Origin: DATHWB01 sp040880725
GTDB lineage: Bacteria; Actinomycetota; Acidimicrobiia; Spongiisociales; ZC4RG35
Length of the DNA stretch: 64,000 nt
Reading direction: 5' to 3'
NCBI GenBank assembly: GCA_040880725.1
Contig: JBBDHV010000037.1
Span: 1 to 64,000 of the forward strand
Shown: piece by piece, positions 17,151-25,708 of the stretch
Layout: every line of letters begins with the position of its first letter
Numbering within the stretch: position 1 is the stretch's first letter
Position numbers and translations under genes: made by a program
Notes under the pieces: model-generated
What the model was told of the DNA's origin: nothing
Databases searched by the model: none
What the model saw: only the letters and a program-made list of their open reading frames with translations

Positions 17151-20100
17151 ATGACGGCCGTGTGGGACGAGTATCGCCTCGAGGACCGCTATGACCGCGA
17201 CGCAGGCCGCGTGTTCATGACCTCGATCCAGGCGCTCGCTCGGATCCCCGGTGAGCAGCTTCGCATGGATCGCGCCGCAGGCCACACCACCGCGGCCTTC
17301 CTGTCCGGGTACCCCGGTTCGCCCCTCGGCGGTTTCGACATCGAGGTGACTCGGATGCTGCGGCGCTATCCGGACCTTCCCATCGTCCACCGTGCGGGGG
17401 TCAACGAGGAACTCGCAGCATCAGCCGTGATGGGTTCACAACTCGCGGCGGCACGACCCGATGCGCGCTACGACGGCGTGTTGGGCGTGTGGTACGGCAA
17501 GGCACCCGGCTTGGACAGGGCCACAGATGCGATTCGCCACGGCGTCTTCGCCGGAACGTCGCCGTTGGGCGGCGTGGTGGCATTGGTCGGCGACGATCCC
17601 GCCGCCAAGTCATCGACGATGCCGTCGTCCTCGGACGCAGCGCTCATCGACCTCCACATGCCGATCCTCTACCCGGGCAACACCATCGAATGCCTCGAAC
17701 TCGGGCTCCATGGCGTCGCGATCTCCCGGGCGTCGGGGCTGTGGGCGGCAATGAAGATCGTGACTCCGGTCGCGGACGGCAGCGGCACGGTCGACTTGCC
17801 GCCGCTCGACCGCGAACCCGTCATCCCCGCGCACGATGAACGCCCGCACCCGAGCGCGGTGTTCCTGGGTTCGGCGCGGATGATCGCCGCAGAAGAGGAG
17901 TTCCGGACCACCCGGGCCGAGCTGGCGTACCGGTATGGGGTTGAAAACGGGCTCAATCGGATCGCAGTCGACCCTCCGGATGCGTGGATTGGCATCGTGG
18001 CGACCGGCTACACGTACTACGAGATGACCGAGGCGCTCCACCGGTTGGGACTCCGCGACGACCAGGCAATCCGTGACGCCGGGATCCGCCTTTTCCAACT
18101 CCGAATGCCGGTGCCTTTCGACGCCGAGATGGTCCATCGTTTTGCCAGGGGTTTGACCGAGATCGTCGTCGTCGAGGAGAAGAATCCCACCCTGGAGTGG
18201 CTGATCAAGGACACGCTCTATGACTTCGGAGACCGACCCACGGTCGTCGGGAAGACTCACCCCGACGGCAGGCCGTTGATGCCGAGCCATGGTCTCCTCG
18301 ACACGGACGCCATTCTGCCGGGACTCAGGGAGCGGCTGTCGGAGCGACTGGGTGAACGCCTCGCTCCACTGCGTGCCGGTGGCGAGCGGACCCTGATTCC
18401 GCTGTCGATCAACCGCACGCCCTTCTTCTGCTCGGGGTGCCCGCACAACTGGGGTACCAAAGTTCCCGAGGGGGCCCTCGTGGGGGCGGGGACGGGCTGT
18501 CACGGCATGTCGCTGCTGATGGGCGAGGAGCGGGTGGGCGAGACGTTCGGGATCACCGCGATGGGTAACGAGGGGGCGCACTGGATCGGCATGGAGCCCT
18601 TCGTCGGAACCTCCCACGTGTTTCAGAATTTCGGCGACGGCACCTACTTCCACTCCGGGCAGCTCGCCATTCAGGCTGCCATCGGCGCCGGCGTGTCGAT
18701 CACCTTCAAGATCCTCTACAACTCGACCGTGGCGATGACCGGCGGCCAGGACGCCTCGTTTTCCGTCGGTGTGCCGGCGCTCTGTTCGATCCTGCTGGCC
18801 CAGGGGGTGAAGCAGGTGCTGATCACTGCGCCGGAAGCTTCCGACTACGACCGTTCCCAGCTTCCCGCCGGGGTGGAGGTGTGGGACCGGACCCGCATCG
18901 TCGAGGCCCAGGAACGACTCGCAGCCATCGACGGTGTGACCGTCCTCATCAATGATCAGCTGTGTGCAGCAGAACTGCGTCGCGATCGAAAGAGCAACCT
19001 GGCGCCGACGCCATCGAAGCGGATCGTCATCAACCATCGCATCTGTGAGGCGTGCGGTGACTGCGGGGACAAGAGCAACTGCCTGTCCGTCCAGACGATG
19101 GACACCCCGCTCGGACCCAAGACCGCGATCCACCAGGCGTCCTGCAATTTCGACTTCTCCTGCATCGAGGGGGACTGCCCGGCGTTCATGGAGGTCGAAG
19201 TTGGCGATGAAAACCGATTCTCGCCCCTCGTCCCCCCGAAGGTGCCAGACGCGCCCATTCCCGATGTCATCGGCACCGTCCCCATCCGGCTCGCCGGGAT
19301 CGGCGGCACCGGAGTCGTCACTGCTGCCCAGGTGCTCGCCACGGCGGCGATGTTCGACGGGTGGCAGGTGGCGGGTCTCGATCAGACCGGTCTGTCCCAG
19401 AAGGCGGGCCCGGTGGTGAGCGATGTGATTCTGGCGGACCGCGTGGCGACCACGAACCTCGTGGGTCATGGCGAGGCAGCCACTCTGGTGGCGTTCGATC
19501 AACTCGTCGCGGCCAGTGAACCGGTGCTGGCCTGTTGTGACCCGCAACGGACCCGCGTGGTGGTGTCAACGGAGCGTGTGCCGACCGGAGCGATGATCGG
19601 ACATCCGGCGCGGGCCTTTCCGGAGGATGAAGCGCGTGCACGGCTACTGGCGTCGGCGATGGACGTGCGGATGCTGGACGCAGCGGCGCTCGCTTCCGCC
19701 ACGACGGGATCTTCTGGCACGGCGAACATCCTGATGTTGGGTGCGGCCATCCAGGACGGCTCGGTGCCGGTTCGACCCGAGTCGGTGCGCGCCGCCATCG
19801 AGCTGAACGGTGTCGCGGTGGAAGCCAACCTGGCGGCGTTCGAGTGGGGGAGGGCCGCGGTCGCCCATCCCGAGGTGGTGGCGGACGTCCTCGAACGTCA
19901 TGGCATCGCCACGGGTGCGACGATGACGGTGTCCGAATTGCCGGAGTCGCTCCGTCGGCGGGTCCGTTCGCTGGGCGTGGACGACAGCCTGGCGGATCAC
20001 TTGGGGCTGCTCGTCGCCGATCTCGTCGACTACCAGAGCGTCCGGTGGGCCGAACGGTTCCTCGATCAAGTGGACCGAGTCGTTGAGGTGGATTCTGGGG

Positions 20101-20597
20101 AACACGAGTGGAGGCTCACGGCGGCTGCCGCGTGCTGTCTCCATGCGCTGATGGCCTACAAGGACGAATACGAGGTCGCGCGCCTGATGCTTCTTCCGGA
20201 AGCAGCGGCCGCGGCGGCCGCGGTGGGCGGACCGCGCCCGGACGTGCGATGGCTGCTCCATCCGCCCGTGTTCAAGATGATGGGTCGACGACGCAAGGCG
20301 CGGTTCGGACGGCGGTCTCGGCCGTTCTTCGCCCTCCTCGCCCGCGCCAGGTTCCTGCGCGGGACCCCATTCGACCCGTTCGGACGTTTCGGCATGCGCC
20401 GACTCGAGCGGGCGCTCATCGAGGACTACGAATCGGCCCTGGCGCGTGTGGTGATCGGACCCGTCGGGGAGCGGTACGACGAGGCGGTCCGGATTGCGAA
20501 GCTCCCGGAGACGGTACGAGGCTACGACGCTCTCAAGGAGCGACGCGCCCGCGCGTTCCGCCTCGAGTTGGATTCGGCGCTCGACGCCTGGGCATGA
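17151..20597 (+). CDS. indolepyruvate ferredoxin oxidoreductase family protein (fused subunits)
   Basis: A 1148-residue fused 2-oxoacid:ferredoxin oxidoreductase. The N-terminal pyrimidine-binding region (FLSGYPGSPLGGFD) comes first; the TPP-binding half shows FFCSGCPHNWGT and GQDASFSVG; a cysteine-rich segment, INHRICEACGDCGDKSNC, suggests one 4Fe-4S cluster; the gamma-type domain begins LAGIGGTGVVTAAQVLATAA. The enzyme decarboxylates aryl- or branched-chain 2-oxoacids to acyl-CoA, passing electrons to ferredoxin. GGGAGG seven bases upstream fixes the ATG. An Lrp/AsnC regulator follows, as is common for amino-acid catabolism genes. The preferred substrate cannot be told from sequence. Confidence 0.92.
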   Translation: MTAVWDEYRLEDRYDRDAGRVFMTSIQALARIPGEQLRMDRAAGHTTAAFLSGYPGSPLGGFDIEVTRMLRRYPDLPIVHRAGVNEELAASAVMGSQLAAARPDARYDGVLGVWYGKAPGLDRATDAIRHGVFAGTSPLGGVVALVGDDPAAKSSTMPSSSDAALIDLHMPILYPGNTIECLELGLHGVAISRASGLWAAMKIVTPVADGSGTVDLPPLDREPVIPAHDERPHPSAVFLGSARMIAAEEEFRTTRAELAYRYGVENGLNRIAVDPPDAWIGIVATGYTYYEMTEALHRLGLRDDQAIRDAGIRLFQLRMPVPFDAEMVHRFARGLTEIVVVEEKNPTLEWLIKDTLYDFGDRPTVVGKTHPDGRPLMPSHGLLDTDAILPGLRERLSERLGERLAPLRAGGERTLIPLSINRTPFFCSGCPHNWGTKVPEGALVGAGTGCHGMSLLMGEERVGETFGITAMGNEGAHWIGMEPFVGTSHVFQNFGDGTYFHSGQLAIQAAIGAGVSITFKILYNSTVAMTGGQDASFSVGVPALCSILLAQGVKQVLITAPEASDYDRSQLPAGVEVWDRTRIVEAQERLAAIDGVTVLINDQLCAAELRRDRKSNLAPTPSKRIVINHRICEACGDCGDKSNCLSVQTMDTPLGPKTAIHQASCNFDFSCIEGDCPAFMEVEVGDENRFSPLVPPKVPDAPIPDVIGTVPIRLAGIGGTGVVTAAQVLATAAMFDGWQVAGLDQTGLSQKAGPVVSDVILADRVATTNLVGHGEAATLVAFDQLVAASEPVLACCDPQRTRVVVSTERVPTGAMIGHPARAFPEDEARARLLASAMDVRMLDAAALASATTGSSGTANILMLGAAIQDGSVPVRPESVRAAIELNGVAVEANLAAFEWGRAAVAHPEVVADVLERHGIATGATMTVSELPESLRRRVRSLGVDDSLADHLGLLVADLVDYQSVRWAERFLDQVDRVVEVDSGEHEWRLTAAAACCLHALMAYKDEYEVARLMLLPEAAAAAAAVGGPRPDVRWLLHPPVFKMMGRRRKARFGRRSRPFFALLARARFLRGTPFDPFGRFGMRRLERALIEDYESALARVVIGPVGERYDEAVRIAKLPETVRGYDALKERRARAFRLELDSALDAWA

Positions 20598-20643
20598 CTG
20601 ATCGGTGTCGGGCCGCACGGGGCGGGCCGTATGCTCTCGGGTC

Positions 20644-21108
20644 ATGGCAACCATGGACGCGACAGACCGCCAGATCGTGATGGAACTGCAGCGCGACGCC
20701 CGTCGGTCCAACAAGGACCTGGCCGCGGCGGTCGGGGTGGCTCCGTCGACGATGCTCACCCGCATCAGGAGCCTCGAAGAGCGAGGGGTTCTCCGCGGTT
20801 ATCACGCCGACGTCGACCCTGTGGCGTTGGGCCGCCCCGTACGGGCGACCGTGTCGGTTCGGCTCCAACCCAAGTCGCGGGATGTCGTCGAGCGGTTCGT
20901 CCAGCACGTGTGGTCGCTGGAGGAGACCGAATCGATAAGCCTCGTCACGGGTGCGTTCGACGTCCTGATCGATCTGTCCGTGGCGGATGTCTCGACGCTC
21001 GGGAGCCGGGTGCTGAACGAGATCGCCACCTTCGACGCGGTCGTCGACGAACAGACCACGTTGGTGCTGGAGCAACGGCGGAAGTTGGTACTCCCTCCGT
21101 TGCCGTGA
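20644..21108 (+). CDS. Lrp/AsnC family transcriptional regulator
   Basis: A 154-residue regulator with an N-terminal winged helix (DATDRQIVMELQRDARRS; SNKDLAAAVGVAPSTMLTRI) and a C-terminal RAM ligand-binding domain from about residue 65 (ATVSVRLQPKSRDVVERF; GAFDVLIDL). Family members form octamers that sense amino acids. A TATGCT box at 20630-20635 is eight bases before the ATG, which suggests a leaderless message. Lying 46 bases after the 2-oxoacid oxidoreductase, it may control that gene. Confidence 0.9.
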   Translation: MATMDATDRQIVMELQRDARRSNKDLAAAVGVAPSTMLTRIRSLEERGVLRGYHADVDPVALGRPVRATVSVRLQPKSRDVVERFVQHVWSLEETESISLVTGAFDVLIDLSVADVSTLGSRVLNEIATFDAVVDEQTTLVLEQRRKLVLPPLP

Positions 21109-21112
21109 GCGT

Positions 21113-21397
21113 TCAGATCGGGGTGAGGCGACTCACCTGCCGGTCGGCGAGCATCGGCCGTATCCGGCCCATCGCAATCGACGTGAAATGCTCCGATGCC
21201 ACGTGCGCGTCGAATGCCGCTTGGTCTCGGTAGACCTCGTAGAGCACGAAGTCGTGATCGTCTTCGAGGCTGCGGTTCACGTCAAAGGTCACACACCCCG
21301 GTTCGGTGCGGACGATTTCGGCATAGGGAATCAACGCTGCGGCCACCTCGTCGGCCCTTCCCTGCAACGCTTTGTAGTGGGCTACCACCGTGATCAC
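21113..21397 (-). CDS. antibiotic biosynthesis monooxygenase (ABM/YgiN-like) domain protein
   Basis: A 94-residue single ABM-fold protein: VVAHYKALQGRADEVAAAL, then EPGCVTFDVNRS, FVLYEVYRDQAAFDAH and ASEHF. Small members include quinol monooxygenases and heme-degrading enzymes; others have no known activity. Its GTG start overlaps the stop of the DUF2207 gene upstream by four bases, so it is the last gene of a lemA-DUF2207-ABM operon. Substrate unknown. Confidence 0.85.
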   Translation of the reverse strand: MITVVAHYKALQGRADEVAAALIPYAEIVRTEPGCVTFDVNRSLEDDHDFVLYEVYRDQAAFDAHVASEHFTSIAMGRIRPMLADRQVSRLTPI

Positions 21398-23202
21398 CAG
21401 GCACCTCCTCCTCCGCCTCCGCCGCCACCGCCGCCTCCGCCCCCCGAGAAGCCGCCCCCGCCACCGGATGACGGTGGCGTGAACGCGCCGTCGAGGGCAC
21501 TCGTCAGGCCGGCGAATGCGTTCTCCGACGGTCCGCCACTGTAACCGTGGGTCCCGTACCAGTAGACCTGGGAGGTCTCTGCGAGTTCGGCCGGGGCGTG
21601 CAGACGCGCCGCGGCCAGGACTTCTTCTGCGACCCCGAGGGCGATGGCGTGGACCAAGAATGCGTCCCACAAACCGAGGGCGACAGGCGGGGCGTCTTCG
21701 AGGCGGCTGAAGTCGCGCAGGTACGACCGGAACGCCTCCCAACGTGCCGCCAGCAACGCCCCTTCCGGCGTCCGGCGCACCCATGTCCGTCGGGCCGCGA
21801 CGAAGGCGATGAACCCCCCGAAGTTGAGGAACCCTCCGATGACGAACAGCGGAATCACCCCTCCCGACTCCGCTCCTCCCACGACGACAGCCAAGGCGAT
21901 GAGGATGGCGAAGACCGCGGCCAGGATGACTCCCGCGATCACCAGTGCCTTCGTCCCGGAACGGTCGACCAACTTCTCGGAGATCACTGCCTGTTCGGCG
22001 TGTGTGCGGAACTGGCTGTATGTCTCGGCGTTGGCGGTGGCATCCTCCCGAATGCGTTCTCGGAACACGTGCAGCGGCTGCGGACCTTCATCGAGCACCC
22101 GGTTCATGACGGTCACTACCGACCGCTCATGCGCGCGCAATGTCTGTCCGGTGTCGGCGAGGGACAACTCGAGATCGGTGATGTCCTCGGTCCGCAACCC
22201 CATCCAGGTGCTGCGTTCCGTCGTGACCGGCCGTGCGTCGAGGACGCCGCGGCGTACGAGATCGAACACGGTGGCAGTGAAACCCTTCTCGTCGACCGCC
22301 CCCTGGGTGAGCACAGCCTGGATGAGGGCGGGGGAGTGATCCGAGGGCGGTTCCTGCTCGTACTCGCGGTCGTAGTCGACCCGAGGCTCGCGGCCGTAGC
22401 GCCAGAAGATGAAGGCGCTCGCGAGCGTGACGGGGAGGAACAGGGCGAGACCGCCGAGTACCCAAAGGACTCGTAGCGCTCGCCGGCGTGTTTCGGAGAT
22501 CTCGAGCGAGCGGTTCTCCTCGGCGATGATGTCCCGGCGGCCGTCGCCTGCGAGCACGCTCGCACCGTCCGTCGATGACAGCACGTCGCGCGGCAAGACG
22601 ACTCGCATCTCCACGAACTGGCCGGGGGACACCGGACCTGCTTCGAGGGTCGGTGTCGTTCCGTTCTCGCCGAGCGAGACGGTTCCGGCGACGTCGCCAG
22701 GATGTCCCCAGATGAGGATGTCACCCGCAGCGACGTTCCCCGGATACGCCAGGGAGGCAGTGATGGCGCCGAGCGGCACATCCCACTCGTCTCCCCACAC
22801 CTGGAATTCGACGTCGACGGCGTCGTCGTAGACCTTGGTGACGCCCCGCATCCGATACTGGACGGTGTAGGTGCGGTCTTCGGAGTCCGCGGCGTAATGC
22901 CACACGACCCGCATCCGATCGCCGAGGTCCCTCGTGCCGAACGTACCGGGCGAACTCTCGGTGCATCCCAGTTCGGTGCATCCGCCCGGGACGTAGGGGG
23001 CGCCGCCCTCGGAGACCGCGATGTCGGAGATCGTCTCCCCGGCGCGCAGCGGGATCTCGCGGAACGCCCCGCTGAACGCCCCGTCGTAGGCGAACGTGAT
23101 GCGCTCGGTGACTTGCAGAGTTCCGTCCTCGTCGAGGATCACGGAGACTTCGGTGTGCGGGATCTCGAACGAACGTGCCGAGGCGGGAATCGCCCCCAGC
23201 AC
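21394..23202 (-). CDS. DUF2207 membrane protein with poly-glycine tail
   Basis: A membrane protein of at least 602 residues. The extracytoplasmic N-terminal DUF2207 domain (about 10-220) is followed by a membrane helix (LWVLGGLALFLPVTLASAFIFW), a cytosolic segment, and two close membrane helices near residues 430-475. It ends in a glycine-only run closed by AW, encoded by a GCC/TCC-rich tract at about 21400-21460. DUF2207 proteins commonly accompany LemA, as here; function unknown. The first conventional start (GTG 23202) leaves out a good signal peptide that is encoded in frame just upstream and would begin at CTG 23259, overlapping the lemA stop, so the true start may be that CTG. Confidence 0.85.
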   Translation of the reverse strand: MLGAIPASARSFEIPHTEVSVILDEDGTLQVTERITFAYDGAFSGAFREIPLRAGETISDIAVSEGGAPYVPGGCTELGCTESSPGTFGTRDLGDRMRVVWHYAADSEDRTYTVQYRMRGVTKVYDDAVDVEFQVWGDEWDVPLGAITASLAYPGNVAAGDILIWGHPGDVAGTVSLGENGTTPTLEAGPVSPGQFVEMRVVLPRDVLSSTDGASVLAGDGRRDIIAEENRSLEISETRRRALRVLWVLGGLALFLPVTLASAFIFWRYGREPRVDYDREYEQEPPSDHSPALIQAVLTQGAVDEKGFTATVFDLVRRGVLDARPVTTERSTWMGLRTEDITDLELSLADTGQTLRAHERSVVTVMNRVLDEGPQPLHVFRERIREDATANAETYSQFRTHAEQAVISEKLVDRSGTKALVIAGVILAAVFAILIALAVVVGGAESGGVIPLFVIGGFLNFGGFIAFVAARRTWVRRTPEGALLAARWEAFRSYLRDFSRLEDAPPVALGLWDAFLVHAIALGVAEEVLAAARLHAPAELAETSQVYWYGTHGYSGGPSENAFAGLTSALDGAFTPPSSGGGGGFSGGGGGGGGGGGGGGAW

Positions 23203-23255
23203 GACGAGCAGTCCTGCGAGCGCACCCAGCAGCCAGGCGCGACGGCCCGGGTGGC

Positions 23256-23804
23256 TCAGAACTCGACCCTCGGCGGTTCGTCCGCCTCCTCGGGGGCGTC
23301 GAAGAACTCGCGGATCTCGAATCCGGCCAGAGACGCGACGACGTTCGATGGGACGGTCTGTACCCGGTTGTTGTGGCTCAGCACGGTGTCGTTGTAGATC
23401 TGCCGCGCCACGGCGATCTTGTCCTCGGTCTCGGTGAGCTGGGCCTGGAGATCCCGAAACCCCTCCGACGCCTTCAGGTCGGGGTAGGCCTCGGCGAGGG
23501 CGAAGAGTTGCCGGAGGGCTCCGGTCAGCATGTTCTCGGCCTGCGCGACCTCGCCAGGGGTTTCCGCCGCCTGGGTCTGGTTGCGGGCCTGGACCACCCG
23601 GTCCAGCGTCTCCTGTTCGTGGGACGCGTAGCCCTTCACGGTCTCGATCAGGTTCGGGACGAGGTCGTTGCGTCGTCCGAGTTGCACATCGACCTGTCCC
23701 CAGGCGTTGTCCACGCGGTTACGACCCACCACGAGCCGGTTGTAGGTGACGACGAACCACCCGACGACGATCACGACGATGACGAGCACGATGACCAATT
23801 CCAT
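23256..23804 (-). CDS. lemA: LemA family protein
   Basis: A 182-residue LemA protein: a single N-terminal membrane helix (VIVLVIVVIVVGWFVVTYN), then a long helical bundle with the signatures YNRLVVGRNRVDNAWGQVDVQL and RRNDLVPNLIETVKGYASHE, and a short acidic tail. LemA proteins are anchored with the bundle outside the cell; their role is unclear. It is the first gene of an operon with the DUF2207 protein, whose probable CTG start overlaps this stop. Confidence 0.93.
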   Translation of the reverse strand: MELVIVLVIVVIVVGWFVVTYNRLVVGRNRVDNAWGQVDVQLGRRNDLVPNLIETVKGYASHEQETLDRVVQARNQTQAAETPGEVAQAENMLTGALRQLFALAEAYPDLKASEGFRDLQAQLTETEDKIAVARQIYNDTVLSHNNRVQTVPSNVVASLAGFEIREFFDAPEEADEPPRVEF

Positions 23805-23885
23805 GGCGGGGACTCTACGGCGTGCCCCGCCCGTCCCGTGCGGAATCCCGGTGGGAGGCGGAGATGGATACCCTTCTCACACCGC

Positions 23886-25097
23886 ATGCAATCCGTCGAT
23901 ATCGCCGTCATCGGAGCCGGGCCGGCCGGCGCCGCCACCGCCATACAGGCGGCGCGGCTGGGTGCATCCGTCGTCGTCTTCGACAAGGCCCCGTACGGAC
24001 GGGACAAGGTCTGCGGCGACGGCCTCACCCCGCGAGCGGTGGGTGCTCTCAACGAGCTGAAGATCGATCTCGCAGACGCCCACCACATCGACGGGTTGCG
24101 GATGATCGCCGGTAGGACCGTTCGCGAGCTGCCGTGGCCCGGGACGAGCCGGTTCTCCGCACACGGTGCCGTGTGGCCGCGTCGCCGGCTGGATGCTGCG
24201 CTCATCGACGCCGCGAGCGATGCCGGTGCCGAGGTGGTCTGGGAGACCGATGCCACGCCGATCATCGACGGCGACCGTGTGACAGGCGTGCTGGCAGGCG
24301 GGACCCGCTGGTCGGCCGGCCTGGTCGTGGCAGCCACCGGGGCGCCCGGCCAGGTGGCCAGGATGCTGGGTGCAACCCGGGTGGGCGGTGAGCCGTACGG
24401 CCTGGCAATCCGTTCCTACGTCGAGTCGCCCCGCCACGCCGACCGCCACATCGAGGCATGCCTCACGATGCGCGACGGCAACGGCAACTCGGTGCCCGGC
24501 TACGGATGGATGTTTCCTGCCGCCGATGGCACCGTGAACATCGGGGTGGGAGCGCTGTCGACGATGAAGGGGTTCAAGCAACTCAATCTCAACACCCTCA
24601 TGGATCTGTACCGGGATCAGGTTCGCGACGCATGGGAGGTCGGTCCCTACTTGGAGAGGCCCCGGGCGTGGCGGCTTCCGATGACCGTGCAACGACGCCA
24701 CGGACCGGGGTGGGTGGCTGTGGGCGATGCCGCAGGACTGGTGAACCCGATGAACGGCGAAGGCATCGACTACGGCTTGGAGTCGGGCATGCTGGCTGCG
24801 GACCTGTTCATGGCCGATCCGTCCACCGCGCCCGACACCTACGACAGGCTGCTCGGTGAACGATTCGACGGATTCCTGCGCACCGGCCGACGATTCTCGT
24901 TTCTCATCGGCCATCCGTGGATCCTCAACACCGGGCTGAAGGTGGCGGTGGGAACCCAGGCCGTGGCCGACATCACCCTGAAGGTCATGGGCAATCTCGT
25001 CGATTCCGAGACGCCCGGAACCGCCGGTCGGGTTCTCCGTGTCGCCGACCGGGTCCTCGCCGCCCTCGACCCCCTCCTCCACCGCACCCGCGCCTGA
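23886..25097 (+). CDS. geranylgeranyl reductase family FAD oxidoreductase (MenJ-like)
   Basis: A 403-residue flavoprotein. The N-terminal FAD fold shows VDIAVIGAGPAGAATAIQAAR, an early PYGRDKVCGDGLTPRAV stretch with the family Cys, and the second FAD motif VAVGDAAGLVNPMNGEGIDYGLESG near residue 290. Relatives reduce isoprenoid double bonds; in mycobacteria MenJ reduces one unit of the menaquinone tail. The gene stands alone and diverges from lemA with 81 bases between. Family firm, quinone substrate inferred. Confidence 0.88.
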   Translation: MQSVDIAVIGAGPAGAATAIQAARLGASVVVFDKAPYGRDKVCGDGLTPRAVGALNELKIDLADAHHIDGLRMIAGRTVRELPWPGTSRFSAHGAVWPRRRLDAALIDAASDAGAEVVWETDATPIIDGDRVTGVLAGGTRWSAGLVVAATGAPGQVARMLGATRVGGEPYGLAIRSYVESPRHADRHIEACLTMRDGNGNSVPGYGWMFPAADGTVNIGVGALSTMKGFKQLNLNTLMDLYRDQVRDAWEVGPYLERPRAWRLPMTVQRRHGPGWVAVGDAAGLVNPMNGEGIDYGLESGMLAADLFMADPSTAPDTYDRLLGERFDGFLRTGRRFSFLIGHPWILNTGLKVAVGTQAVADITLKVMGNLVDSETPGTAGRVLRVADRVLAALDPLLHRTRA

Positions 25098-25116
25098 ACC
25101 GCTTTTTAGCGGGCCA

Positions 25117-25136
25117 GCGGTCCATGGATGGACCGC
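25117..25136. promoter_or_regulatory. 20-bp palindrome upstream of osmC
   Basis: GCGGTCCAT and ATGGACCGC flank two bases (GG), giving a near-perfect 20-bp palindrome 80 bases before osmC. Just to the left, CCGCT-TTTT-AGCGG (25099-25112) forms a separate small hairpin right after the reductase stop. The palindrome may be an operator; the small hairpin may help end the upstream transcript. Confidence 0.4.
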
Positions 25137-25215
25137 AACGCAGACCAGAACGGCTTTGGATTCAGTATGAGCAGTCTCGCCGGTACGCTCCGGGCAGCCG
25201 AAGAAAGGGATTCAC

Positions 25216-25638
25216 ATGGCTCTCGACTCCACTGCCTCGACCCACTGGGAAGGCGACCTCCAGACTGGCGCCGGTCAGGCGACGCTCTCTTCCGGGGCCG
25301 CTGGACCTCTCCACGTGGACTGGAAGGCGCGTTCGGAAGAGTCCGGCGGCAAGACCAGCCCCGAAGAACTCATTGCCGCCGCGCACTCGAGTTGCTTCTC
25401 CATGGCCCTGTCGGGTGCGCTCGGCCGCGCCGGCACTCCGCCGACCTCGCTGGACGTCACGGCCACCGCCACCTTCGTCCCCGGTACCGGTATCACCGGC
25501 ATGAAGCTGGTGGTTTCCGGCGACGTACCCGGCATGTCCGCCGAGGATTTCGCCACGGCAGCGAACACGGCCAAGGACAACTGCCCCGTGTCCCAGGCGC
25601 TGAAGGGAAACGTCCCGATCACTCTCGAGATCGTCTGA
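25216..25638 (+). CDS. osmC: OsmC family peroxiredoxin
   Basis: A 140-residue OsmC/Ohr protein that reduces organic hydroperoxides with a Cys pair. Both catalytic cysteines are visible: AAAHSSCFSMAL near residue 60 and DNCPVSQAL near 125; the latter is typical of OsmC. An AAAGGGA ribosome site precedes the ATG. No OhrR-type repressor lies next to it, but a 20-bp palindrome sits upstream. Confidence 0.92.
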   Translation: MALDSTASTHWEGDLQTGAGQATLSSGAAGPLHVDWKARSEESGGKTSPEELIAAAHSSCFSMALSGALGRAGTPPTSLDVTATATFVPGTGITGMKLVVSGDVPGMSAEDFATAANTAKDNCPVSQALKGNVPITLEIV

Positions 25639-25708
25639 ACCTCACGACACCTACGAAGCCGGAGTCTCTCGAGACGCCCAGGAACTACCGGTACCTAGGC
25701 TGAACGGC

